A stretch of DNA of 64,000 nucleotides from Paenibacillus woosongensis (GTDB lineage Bacteria; Bacillota; Bacilli; Paenibacillales; Paenibacillaceae). Shown here piece after piece: positions 1 through 12,200 of this stretch (positions are counted from its first letter, which is position 1; each line of letters starts with the position of its first letter). Below the pieces are notes generated by a model. The model ran no database searches. It was given only the letters and a program-made list of their open reading frames with translations, and had not been told where the DNA came from. The stretch lies in the NCBI RefSeq assembly GCF_030122845.1, contig NZ_CP126084.1, forward strand, positions 558,001 to 622,000, in the 5' to 3' direction. Position numbers and translations under genes: made by a program.

Positions 1-2
1 TG

Positions 3-3000
3 GGTCAAGGCAAGGCCGCCGATTACGATTTTGACCGTACCGTGCCATCGCGATTTGAACAGTTCGCCTTGGAGCAGCCGGAGGAGCCGGCAGTGCGTTG
101 CGCCGGAGAGGTGCTAACCTATGCGGAGCTGAATGCTCGGGCAAACCGGCTGGGGCGTTACTTGCAAAGACGATTAGACGAGATTCCGGCAGACACGGTA
201 GCGGCGGTGATGCTGGAGCGATCGACCGATTTTATTCAAAGTGTGCTTGCCATTTGGAAGGCCGGCGGGGCTTACGTCCCGATCGACATAGAATACGGTG
301 TTGAGCGCAAAGCGGGGATATTGGAGGATTCCGCCGCCCGGGTGCTCATTACCCGCTCCGAATATTTGCAGGACGGTCTGGAGGATAGATATGCAGGCGT
401 AATTGTATGTCTTGACCGAATCGCGGCGGATGTCATGGAAGAAAGTCCGGAGAATATCGGCATTGCGCCGGCAGCCGACAGTTTGGCTTATATTTTGTTT
501 ACCTCCGGATCAACGGGCAAGCCCAAAGGCGTGATGATCGAGCACAAAGGTCTACTGAATCACATTCTAGCGGAGGCCGATGAACTGGGCTTGGATCAAC
601 GTCTCGTATTCGCTCAGAACGCTAATATCTGTTTTGATATCTCGGTTTGGCAATGTTTTGGCGCGCTGGCCCTGGGAGGGACGACGGCGATTTATTCGCA
701 GGAGCTTGTACTGGAGGTGGAGCGGTTCCTTGAGAAGGTCATCGAGGACGGGGTAACGCTCCTAGAGGTTGTTCCATCGTACTTGGCGGTGATGCTGGAT
801 GTCCTGGAACAGACTAGGGCACAGCTGCCTTCGCTCCGTCATTTGTTAATCACGGGCGAAACGATTAAGCCGGATTTGGCCCGAAGGTGGCTGGAGCTGT
901 ACCCTGGAATTCAAATCGTCAACGCCTATGGGCCCGCGGAGGCTGCTGATGATATTAGCCAATACGTAACCGGGCAGCTGCCGGAAGGGATGGAGATGGT
1001 CCCGATCGGCAAACCGCTGGCGAATTTTAACCTTTATGTAGTGGACGAACAGCTGGAATTATGTCCAGTTGGTGTGTATGGAGAGATTTGCGTGTCCGGC
1101 ATCGGGGTAGGCCGGGGATATATTCATGATCCGGAACGAACGGGCCAGGCTTTCATGCAGGATCCCTTCATGCAGAAGCCAGACGCCAGCCTGCGACTAT
1201 ATCGAACCGGGGATTTAGGGCGCTGGCTTCCTGACGGAAACCTGGAATTCCTCGGGCGCAAGGACTTTCAGGTGAAAATCAGAGGCTTCCGCATTGAGCT
1301 GGAGGAGATCGAGGTTCGTATTTTGCAGGCCCCGCATATCAAGCAGGCGGTTGTGCTGGCTAGAGAGGATGAGAGCGGAAGTAAATACTTATGCGCCTAT
1401 CTGGTGCTGGACGTACTTGCGCCGCATCAGCAAGAGGCCTGCCTCCGCGAGCTTAAGGATCGTCTGGAAAAGGCGCTGCCGAACTATATGATCCCCGCTT
1501 ATTTCGTCACGCTGGAGCAGATGCCGCTGCTGGTCAGCGGGAAAATTGACCGGGCGGCACTGCCTGCCCCGGATCGGAGCGCAGCGATGGCGGGAGATTA
1601 TGCTGCGCCGCGCAATGATCTGGAACAAGTGCTGGCAGCGATTTGGGAAGAGGTGCTTGGCGTCCAGCGGATCGGGATTGACCATAATTTCTTTGAGCTT
1701 GGCGGGGACTCCATCCGGGCCATCCAAATTTCCTCCAAACTAAGCAGCTACGGATACACGTTGAAGATGAAGGATTTGTTCCAGAACCCGGAGATCCGCA
1801 AGCTGTCCAAGTACGTCCAGAAGGACCAGCGTGAAATTGACCAGGGCCCTGTAGAGGGAGAGGTTGAGCTTACGCCGATTCAGAAGTGGTTCTTCGAATG
1901 CGGATTCTCACCGGCCAATCATTGGAACCAGGCGGTCGTTCTGTATAAACAGGACGGGTTCCAGATTGACCTGTTATCCCAAGTCCTCACGGAGCTGACC
2001 CGCCATCATGACGCGTTAAGGATGATATTCAAGCGGGAGGATGGAGCATGGATACAGTATAACGAGGGGCTGGACGGGCAGGCAGAACGCGCCTGGTTCG
2101 ATCTAGCTGCTATGACCGTACCTGATGGGGATGAGGGCAGGCTGGAGATATCCCGCGAGATCGACCTGCTGCACGGGAGTATCGACCTGGAACGGGGGCC
2201 TTTAGTTAAGGCGGGCCTGTTCAAGACGAGCAACGGTGATCATCTGGCGATCATTATTCACCATCTGGTGATTGACGGCATTTCCTGGCGCATTTTATTT
2301 GAAGATCTAACACTGGCTTATGAGCAGGCTGCGAGCGGCAAGCCGATCCAGCTTCCCGCCAAAACGGATTCCTTCCAGACATGGGCGAAACAACTGAAGG
2401 AGCATGCTGCAAGCAAAGCCATGCGGAAGGAGCTGGACTACTGGCAGCAAATCGAATCTGCGGAGGTCAAGGCCTTGCCTAAATCAGGCCGCCGGGTAGG
2501 GCCGTTGAAGGTGCTCGATAATATGACGCATTCCTTCCAGTTGACCAAGCCTGAGACAGAGCAATTGCTCGGCAAGGTTCACGGAGCGTACAACACGGAA
2601 ATTAACGATATACTTCTCACCGCTTTGGGACGGGCCGTCAGGGAGTGGACAGGCGAGGAGAAGGTGCTGATTTGCCTTGAAGGACACGGCCGCGAAGAAA
2701 TTCTAAAAAATGTGAACGTCAGCCGAACCGTCGGCTGGTTTACATCGGTATATCCGGTGGTGCTGGACGTACCCGGCACGGCGGAGCTGTCCTATCAGAT
2801 CAAGTCAGTCAAGGAGAGCATCCGGCGCATTCCGAATAAAGGAATCGGCCACGGGCTGCTCAAATATCTTGCTGCTGAACAAGGGAATGACAGCATCCGA
2901 TTCCGACTGGAGCCCGAAATCAAGTTCAACTACTTAGGACAATTTGATAATGATGTGAACACGGGCGTGTTCCAGGTTTCCGATCTTCCTTACGGTCAAA

Positions 3001-3269
3001 CCGTCAGTCCGGAGGCCGAGAGGGAAATTGCCCTGAATATTGGCGGACTTGTAGAGGACGGGCAGCTGACGATATCTATCGAGTATAACCTGCAGGAATA
3101 TGCGGAGGCAGATATCCGGGTCTTCGGAAATCATTTCAAATCGCAGCTGACCGAGATTATTAAGCACTGCGTGGACAAAGAGACGCAGGAGCTGACGCCT
3201 TCCGATGTGGCTGGGGACGATTTATCGATCGAAGAGCTGGAAGCTATTATGGATTTTTACAATAGTTAA
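3..3269 (+). CDS. NRPS, partial at 5' end: adenylation - carrier - epimerization module
   Basis: The reading frame is open to the left edge, so the gene begins outside the window; the GTG at 42 is internal to an adenylation domain. Domain order: adenylation (nt ~45-1580, with TSGSTGKPKG near nt 510 and the A10 lysine in SGKIDR), peptidyl carrier (LGGDSIRA near nt 1700), and epimerization (nt ~1860-3200, with HHLVIDGISWR near nt 2260 and FNYLGQFD near nt 2930). The GGDS carrier motif is the form normally found in front of epimerization domains, so a D-residue is expected. Pocket residues read by alignment to GrsA are D-I-W-E-I-G-A-D-D-K. Three acidic side chains suggest a basic substrate such as diaminobutyrate, ornithine or lysine; this is inference. 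The next NRPS starts 20 nt downstream, so they are one operon. Confidence 0.95.
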   Translation, partial: GQGKAADYDFDRTVPSRFEQFALEQPEEPAVRCAGEVLTYAELNARANRLGRYLQRRLDEIPADTVAAVMLERSTDFIQSVLAIWKAGGAYVPIDIEYGVERKAGILEDSAARVLITRSEYLQDGLEDRYAGVIVCLDRIAADVMEESPENIGIAPAADSLAYILFTSGSTGKPKGVMIEHKGLLNHILAEADELGLDQRLVFAQNANICFDISVWQCFGALALGGTTAIYSQELVLEVERFLEKVIEDGVTLLEVVPSYLAVMLDVLEQTRAQLPSLRHLLITGETIKPDLARRWLELYPGIQIVNAYGPAEAADDISQYVTGQLPEGMEMVPIGKPLANFNLYVVDEQLELCPVGVYGEICVSGIGVGRGYIHDPERTGQAFMQDPFMQKPDASLRLYRTGDLGRWLPDGNLEFLGRKDFQVKIRGFRIELEEIEVRILQAPHIKQAVVLAREDESGSKYLCAYLVLDVLAPHQQEACLRELKDRLEKALPNYMIPAYFVTLEQMPLLVSGKIDRAALPAPDRSAAMAGDYAAPRNDLEQVLAAIWEEVLGVQRIGIDHNFFELGGDSIRAIQISSKLSSYGYTLKMKDLFQNPEIRKLSKYVQKDQREIDQGPVEGEVELTPIQKWFFECGFSPANHWNQAVVLYKQDGFQIDLLSQVLTELTRHHDALRMIFKREDGAWIQYNEGLDGQAERAWFDLAAMTVPDGDEGRLEISREIDLLHGSIDLERGPLVKAGLFKTSNGDHLAIIIHHLVIDGISWRILFEDLTLAYEQAASGKPIQLPAKTDSFQTWAKQLKEHAASKAMRKELDYWQQIESAEVKALPKSGRRVGPLKVLDNMTHSFQLTKPETEQLLGKVHGAYNTEINDILLTALGRAVREWTGEEKVLICLEGHGREEILKNVNVSRTVGWFTSVYPVVLDVPGTAELSYQIKSVKESIRRIPNKGIGHGLLKYLAAEQGNDSIRFRLEPEIKFNYLGQFDNDVNTGVFQVSDLPYGQTVSPEAEREIALNIGGLVEDGQLTISIEYNLQEYAEADIRVFGNHFKSQLTEIIKHCVDKETQELTPSDVAGDDLSIEELEAIMDFYNS

Positions 3270-3289
3270 ACAATAGATTTAGAGGAGGG

Positions 3290-6200
3290 ATGGTCATGAA
3301 CGAAAAGCTGTCAATCGCCGGGGTATGCAACCTGACGCCGATGCAAGAGGGAATGCTCTTTCATTCCTATTTGAATCCGGAGTCCACGGCTTATTTCGAA
3401 CAGTTTGCCTGCACCGTCACAGGGCAGCTGGACGTCGGGCTGCTGGAGAGAAGTTTTAACGCTCTGATCGACAAGTACGATGTGCTAAGGCTGAACTTCC
3501 TTCACGAAAATATGAAAAATCCGAAGCAGATTATATTCAAGAAGCGCAGCATGTCCGTTCTTTACGAAGATATATCCCAAATGGACAAAGCAGAGCAGGA
3601 GCAATATATACAACGCTTCATCCAGGCCGATCAGAAGAAGGGCTTCGACCTGGCGAAGGATATGCTGCTGCGGGCGGCTGTGCTGCAAACGGATCAGCAA
3701 ATAGATCAGCAAGCAGGGCATCGTTATAAACTGATTTGGAGCTATCATCATATCATTATGGATGGCTGGTGCTTGAAAACGATCGTACAGGAACTGTTCG
3801 ATGTATATAAAGCGCTGAGCCAGGGCGCAGAAATGGAGTTGGATGAGGCGCCTCCCTTCGCTAGCTACATCCAGTGGCTGGATCGCCAGGATCGCGAGGA
3901 GGCCCGCCGCTATTGGGCCGATTATGTGCAAGGCTATGATTCGGCGATTAAGCTGCCTTCTTTCGGGATTCGACGCCAGGACGGCAAAGGGCATCACGAC
4001 CAAGGCATGATGCGCCAAAAGGTGAACGATCAAATCGATCGCAGCTATAAAATCAGTGAAGAGACGGCTCGGCGGCTGGAGCAGGTGGCCAAAGCCCATC
4101 AAGTGACGCTGAATACGGTGCTCCAGTCCGCTTGGGCGCTGCTTTTAGGCCGTTACAACGGAACCGAGGATGTAGTCTTCGGTTCCGTCACCTCCGGCCG
4201 GCCGGCGGAGGTGGAGGGGGTCGAGCAAATGATCGGGCTGTTCATCAACACCGTTCCCATCAGGATTACCTTCCATGGCGACCAAGCCTTCTCTTCTCTC
4301 ATTCAACAAGTGCAACTCACCTCCTTAGAAACGCAAAACTACGATTTTTATCCACTTGCAGAAATTCAGTCCCTATCAACCAAGAAACAGCATCTAATCG
4401 ATCATATTTACGCCTTTCAGAACTATCCGGTGAGTGCGGATCCGCTGGACGAATCAGAGGCGAAAGAGCCTTTCGCTATTAGCGAGCTGGAGGATTTTGA
4501 ACAGACGCATTATGATTTCAATCTTATTTTGATGCCGAATGAAGGCCTTGAGGTCAAATTCAAATATAATGCGGCCCGCTATGAACAGGCGGCGATGGAT
4601 CGCTTGTTCCAGCATTATGAGCAAGTGCTGAATACGGTCAGCCAGAATGCGAATGTGCTTCTGCGGGATATTTCAGTAATTACGAGCGAGGAACGAGAGT
4701 TAATCTTACACAGGTTTAACGACACGGCAGGCGAGTATCCGCGGGACCAAACCATCGTGCAATTGTTCGAGCGTCAGGTCGAGCGAGTTCCCGGAAATCT
4801 TGCCATCGTTCATCACGGTGAAAATCTGACGTATAAAGCATTGAACGATAGAGCCAATCAGCTTGCAGCCAGGCTCATAAACAGAGGAGTCGGCCCCGAT
4901 CAGATCGTCGGCCTAGTCGGGGAGCGTTCCGCGGACACGGTGATCGGCATGCTGGGGATTTTGAAGGCAGGGGGCGCTTATTTGCCCATCGATCCGGAAT
5001 ACCCGACCGACCGCATTGAATATATGCTTCTCGACAGCCAGGCGAAATGGGTTGTTACTCCGCGGTGCTACGCGGAACGCCTGGCGAGTGAAGCTGAGGT
5101 GATCATTCTTGACGAGAACGAGCCGGAAAGGGAGCTTACCTCCATTCCGGCCCAGCAGCTTGATGAGCCGCCGCTCCAGGTGAGGCAGAGCCCTGTGAAG
5201 CCTGCAAATTTGGCCTACGTCATGTACACGTCAGGTTCAACGGGGCGGCCCAAAGGGGTTATGATCGAGCATCAAAATGTGGTCCGTCTTGTCCAGAATA
5301 CGAACTACATTCCGTTTCGGCCGGGGGATCGCATCCTGCAAACGGGGGCTCCTGTGTTTGATGCCTGCACGTTTGAAATATGGGGCGCGCTGCTAAACGG
5401 GCTGGAGCTGTATATTATCGATAAAACATCGATACTAGATCCAGAGAAGCTGGGCCAAGCGCTTCGCGAATACAGCATAACGACGATGTGGCTCACCTCC
5501 CCGCTGTTTAATCAGCTGGCCCAGCAGCAGCCGGAGTTGTTCCAGCCGCTTCGCTATCTGATTGTCGGCGGAGATGCCCTCTCGCCCAAGCATATTCAAC
5601 AGGTGGCGGAGCAGTGCAAGGGAACGACGCTGATCAATGGGTATGGACCGACCGAGAATACGACCTTCTCCTGCTGCTATACGATTACTACGCAGGAGGA
5701 GAAGAGCATCCCGATTGGCGGGCCGATAGCTCATTCTACGGCTTATATCGTCGACTTATACGGGCACTTATGCCCCGTCGGTGTGCCGGGCGAGCTATGG
5801 GTCGGGGGCGACGGTGTGGCTCGGGGCTACATCAATAACGAGGCGCTGACCTCGGAGAAATTCATGGCCAGTCCGTTTGCGGAAGGAGAGCGTGTTTACC
5901 GCACGGGAGATGCAGCAAGCTGGCTCCCGGACGGTACGATCGAGTTCATCGGCCGGCTGGATCATCAGGTGAAAATCAGGGGATTCCGCATTGAAATCGG
6001 GGAGATTGAAAGCCGGATCCAGCTCCACAAGGCCGTGAAGGAAGCGATCGTCACGGTATGGGACAAAGGCGAAGGCAGCAAGGCCCTATGTGCTTATCTC
6101 GTCTGTGAGGGCGAACTGGGTGCAGCGGAAATCAGGCAATATTTGGCGGGCTATCTTCCTGATTACATGATTCCTTCCCATTGGGTGTTCATGGATCAGC

Positions 6201-9200
6201 TGCCGCTGACAGCGAACGGCAAGGTTCACCGCCAAGCTCTGCCCTTGCCGGAGGAGAGCGCAGCATATGAAGGGATCTATGTTGCCCCGCGCAATGAGGC
6301 GGAGCAGAAGCTCGCTGACATATGGAGCGATGTGCTAGGCGTGCCCGCTGTCGGCGTGAATGATCATTTCTTTGAGCTGGGCGGCCACTCCTTGACGGCC
6401 CTGAAGCTGGTTTCGGAAGTGAAGAAGCAATTTCAGGTTCAGCTGCCGCTGGCGGATGTGTTCCAGACCCCTGTACTTGCAGACATGGCGGCCCGTATTG
6501 GCGGGAATCAGGAAGCGGGTTCTGATACCGCACTAGCCATCGAGCCTGCCCCGGCGGCTGAATACTATCCCGTGTCCTCGGCGCAAAAACGGCTGTTTAT
6601 TCTGCATGGAATGACCGGCATGGATACCGCATACAACATGCCGTTTGTGTTGCAAATCGAGGGCAGGCTTGATGTGAAGCGGCTGGAAGAGGCGTTTCAA
6701 GCGTTGATTGCGCGTCATGAGCCCTTGCGGACTTCCTTCACCCTCCTTCAGGGCGAGCCTGTTCAGCGAATTCATGAGCGCGTTGATTTTACGATGGAGC
6801 AGCTGGACGTTCATCCTGATCAGAATATGGAGGATATCGTCGATAAGCTGGTCACGCCGTTCGATCTTGGCCAGGCTCCATTGCTGCGGGCCGCTCTCGC
6901 CAAACGCCAGGAGGAGCAATATGTGCTCGTCATTGATATCCATCATATTGTCGCTGACGGCTCTTCCATCAGCGTCATCGTGAAGGAATTCAGCGAGCTG
7001 TACAACGGTCAAGGCTTGGAGCGTTTAGGTGTTCAGCGCATTCAATATAAAGATTTTGCCGTCTGGCAAAATAAGCAGCTCGGCTCCGGGGGCTTGCAGC
7101 AGCATGAGCGCTACTGGCTGGAACAGTTCGCCGAGGAGCCCCCGGTACTGAATATGCTGACCGATTACCCGCGTCCGCAAATTCAAAGCTTCGAGGGAGC
7201 GGTTGCCTCCGTGGAAATCGACCAGGAACTGTCGTCCCGGCTGAAGCAGCTTGCTAATGAAACGGGAGCCACCTTGTATATGGTTTTGCTTGCTGCTTAC
7301 AGTGTGTTGCTGTCTAAGTATTCGGCTCAGGAGGATATCGTGATCGGCTCTCCGACGGCGGGCAGAACCCATGCAGACGTGCTTCATACGGTCGGCATGT
7401 TCGTCAATACGCTGGCTTTGCGCCTGAAGCCGGGAGCGCAGAAGACATTCGGGGATTTCCTGAATGAGGTGAAGCAAACGGCCTTGCAGGCTTTCGAGCA
7501 TCAGGACTACCAATACGAAGATCTCATCGAGCAGCTCGGCTTACGGCGGGATATGAGCCGCAATCCGCTGTTCGATACGGTATTCACTTTGCAGAACATC
7601 GATATTCAGGAGGCTGATTTAACCGGACTGGCCGTACAATCCTGCTCTTGGGATGGCCGAATGTCCAAGTTCGATTTGACCTTGACGGTGGTCGAGCGGG
7701 AGCAAGGAATGTTCATCGACGCAGAGTATGCTGTCAAATTGTTTAAGGCTGCTACGATTGAACGGCTGCTGAAGCATTTTGTCCAGGTGCTGCGAGTCAT
7801 TGCCGCAGATAAAGAGATGAAGCTCGCAGATATCGAATTGTTGTCGCCAGAGGAGCGGCAGCAAATGATGGTTGATTTCAATGGTTCCCGCACCGAATAC
7901 CCGCACAACCGGACGGTATATGAACTGTTTGCGGAACAGGCCGGGCGGACGCCGGAGCAGATCGCCCTCGTATTTAAGGAGGAGCGGTTAACTTATCGGC
8001 AATTGGACGAGATGGCGGGCAGGTTTGCTCAAATGCTGCGGGAGCTTGGCGTCAAGCCGGGCGAAGTTACGGCCATTATGGCCGAGCATTCGATCGAAAT
8101 GATCGTTGCCGTGCTGGCCGTGCTAAAGGCAGGAGGAGCTTATCTGCCGATCGACCATGAATATCCGGCCGACCGCATCGCTTATATTTTGGAGGATAGC
8201 AATGCTGGCCTGCTCTTGACTAAGAGCCGGCTGCTGCAAGCGAAAGATATGCTTGCTCCAGATATGAAGGTTCATATGACCGGAAGGCATATTCAAGCGA
8301 TTGATCTGGAGGATACGCTTGCTCTGTCCAGGGAAGCAGGGCCGCTGCCTTCGTCAACATCGTCGGCAACACCAACGACGTCCTCATCGCCATCTACATC
8401 AACGCCACCGCTGGCATCTGCGGAGGCCTCGCCATCCGACCTGGCCTATGTCATCTACACCTCCGGTTCGACGGGGAAACCGAAGGGCGTTATGATCGAG
8501 CATCGTTCCTTGCTGAATATGACCGGCTGGTACCAGACGTACTACCAGCTGACGGCCGCGGACAAATGTACGAAATATGCCGGATTCGGCTTCGATGCTT
8601 CGGTGTGGGAGATTTTCCCGGCCCTCCTGTCAGGCAGCGAGCTGCACATCATTCCGGAAGAAATTCGATATGATGTACGGTTATTAGCGGAATATTACAA
8701 CAACAGCCGTATATCCATCAGCTTCTTGCCGACGGCGGTTTGCGAACAGTTCATCCAGCTCGACAACGACTCGCTGCGCATGCTGATTACGGGGGGAGAC
8801 AAACTCAGAGTATATCGTCCGACGCCTTATGAGCTGGTCAATAACTATGGGCCGACGGAGAACACCATCGTGACGTCGGCATTCAAGGTCAAGGGAGAGT
8901 ACGACAATATTCCGATCGGCAAGCCGATCGACAATGTGCGGGTCTATATACTGGATGCCAATGACAAGCTGCTCCCGGTTGGGGTGCCTGGCGAACTCTG
9001 CGTTGCCGGGGATAGCTTGGCCCGGGGTTATATGAACCGGCCTGATTTGACGGCGGAGAAGTTTACGAGTGACCCTTTCTATCCCGGCGAAAGAATGTAC
9101 CGAACCGGAGATTTGGCCAGATGGCTGCCAGAAGGCGACCTCGAGTATTTAGGCCGGATGGACGAACAGGTTAAAATCCGCGGTTACCGCATCGAGCTGG

Positions 9201-12200
9201 GCGAGGTAGAGAATGTTCTCCTGAAGCAGGCGGGGATCAAGGAGGCTGTTGTCCTGGCGATAGAGAACCTGCGGCATGAAACGGAGTTATGCGCATATAT
9301 TGCCGCTTCCCGGGAATGGCCGGTACGGGAGCTGAGAGAGCACCTGGCCCGGGAATTGCCGGAATACATGCTTCCAGTCCATTATATGTTCCTGGATGAA
9401 TTGCCATTAACCGCGAACGGCAAAGTGAACCGCCGTGCGCTGCCGCAGCCCGACTTCCATTCCGCTGCAGAGAATAACCATGTTCCGCCCCGCAGTAAAA
9501 CGGAACAGAGACTGGCTGAGATTTGGTCTGAGGTGCTCGGGGTTGAGCAGGTTGGGGCGCATAGCCATTTCTTCGAGCTTGGCGGGCATTCTTTGAAGGC
9601 GGCGGCGCTGACCGCCGGCATTAAGGAAGCTTTTCAAGTTGACCTGCCGCTAAGCGGCGTCTTCCGCCATCCTATTCTGGAGCAGATGGCCGCGGGGATT
9701 GATGCGCTGGAGCGGCAGGGGTACACGGAAATTGAACGCATTCCGGATCAGGAGGATTACCCGGTATCCTCAGCGCAAAAGCGTCTGCTGATTTTGAACG
9801 AGCTGGAAGGAGCAGGAACGGCGTATAATATGCCTTTTGTCTTGCAACTGTCTGGAAGTCTGGATCGCTCCAGGCTGCAGCAGTCATTCGATGCCTTGAT
9901 TCGCAGGCATGCAGCCTTCCGAACCTCATTTGCGCTTAGAGAGGGCGAGCTGGTGCAAATCATCCATCCAGAGGTCGCATTTCAGATCCGGGAAATGGCT
10001 ATTATGGATGAGCCTGCTCGAATCAAGGAGGCCATCCGGCAATTTGTTCAGCCTTTCCATCTGCAGCAGGCGCCGTTAATTCGCGTGGGGCTGGCAAGCC
10101 TTAGTGCGGACAAGCATATTCTGATGATCGACATGCATCATATCATCTCGGACGGAGAGTCTGTGCGCCTGCTGGTTGAGGAGCTAAGCCAGCTGTACAG
10201 CGGCCAGGAGCAGAGCAGTACTGCAACGCGGGTGGAATATAAGGATTATGCGGTATGGCAAAATAAAATGCTTCAATCGGAAGCCTATCGACAGCAGGAG
10301 CAATACTGGCTGGAGCGCTTCGCGGGAGAATTGCCGGTGCTCACGCTACCTACCGATTATGCGCGTCCGCAAATGCAGAGCTTCGAGGGGGATAGCTTGA
10401 CGGTTAAGCTGGATAGCGATTTAAGCTCTCGCATACTTGAAGCGGCTGCGCGGACGGGAACTACCTTGTATATGTTCCTGCTTGCCGCGTATAACATCCT
10501 CTTATCCAAATATGCGAACCAGGAGGATATTATCGTCGGTACGCCGACCGCAGGCAGGGCGCAGAAAGAACTGGAGGGCATCATAGGGATGTTTGTTAAC
10601 ACCCTTGCAATCCGTACTCAGCCTGAAGGGCATAAACACTTCGGGGATTTCCTGGAGGAAGTGAAGGAGCATTCACTGCAGGCGTTCGAGAATCAACTGA
10701 TCCAGTACGAGGATCTGCTGGAGAAGCTGGAGGTCGCGCGGGACGTAAGCCGCAATCCGCTATTTGACACGATGTTTGCCGTGGATAATGTCGGGGTCGA
10801 GGAGATTCAGCTGGATGGCCTGCGTATGGAGCCATACCCGTTCGATAACGGCACATCCAAATTCGATTTGATGGTTACGGCGGCAGAAGATGGAGCGGAA
10901 ATCCGTTTGGATATCGAATATGCCGTCAAGCTATTCCGCAAAGATACGATTGAGCGCTTGATTGCGCACTATGTTCAAATCTTGCGGGCCGTTACGGCAG
11001 ACATGGATATTAAATTGTGCGACATCGGTCTGCTGCTGGAGGAGGAGCGGCGGCAAATTATCGCAGATTTCAATGATACGGCAACTTACTATCCGCGCCA
11101 AACGATCCATGAGCTGTTCGAGGAGCAGGCGGAACAGCAGGCAGACCGCATCGCAGTTGTCCATGGCGATACGGAGCTGACTTACCGCGAGCTTAATGCC
11201 AAGGCGAACCAGCTTGCCGCAATATTGCGGGACAAGGGAGTTGGCCCTGACCGGATTGTGGCGATTATCGGGGATCGCACGCTGGAAATGATCATCGGCA
11301 TGCTGGCGATTCTGAAGGCAGGGGGCGCTTATCTTCCGATTGATCCGGATTATCCGATGGACCGGGTCGAATACTTCCTTAAGAATAGCGAGGCCAAAGT
11401 GCTGCTTGCCCGCAGTTGTTACGCAGACAGAGCGATAGATGGCGTAGAAGCCGTCGTATTGGATCACGAGCAGCTGGACAATCTTGATGCGCCTAATCTC
11501 CCCCATGAGACGAACCCCGGTCATCTCGCTTATGTGATGTATACTTCGGGATCTACGGGACTGCCTAAAGGGGTTATGGTCGAGCATCTCGGCGTCGCCC
11601 GGCTGGTCAGGAATACGAATTATGTGCGCTTCACAAAAGAGGATCGCGTGCTGCAGACAGCGGCTCCGGTATTCGACGTCAGCGTGTTTGATATTTGGGG
11701 AGCACTGCTGAATGGCGCGCGCCTGTACCTGGTCGATAAATTTACACTGCTGGATCCGATCCGGGTTGAATCCGTGCTTCAGCAGCATCGCATCACGATG
11801 CTATGGCTGACATCGCCGCTATTTACCCAGTTCGCCCAGCAGAAGCCGGATATGTTCCGTACGGTTAGCTACTTGATCGTCGGCGGAGATATTCTCTCCC
11901 CGAAGCATATCCAGCTTGTGAGGGAGCATTGCGGGCAGTTGACCGTGGTGAATGGGTACGGTCCTACGGAGAACACCTCGTTCTCCTGCTGCTTCATCAT
12001 CGAAGAGGCATATGAGAAAAGCGTGCCGATTGGGCCGCCGATCAGCAATTCAACGGCATATATCGTCGATAAATACGGAAACCTGAATCCGGTCGGCGTG
12101 CCTGGCGAGCTCTGGGTCGGCGGGGACGGTGTTGCCCGCGGATACATGAACAATGAAGAGCTGACCAGGCAGAAATTCATTCCCAATCCTTTTGTTCCAG

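Noticed and set aside
3485..4102. Long minus-strand open frames opposite the NRPS genes
   Set aside because: They lie antisense to clearly coding, motif-rich sequence, have no ribosome binding sites and no recognisable domain.
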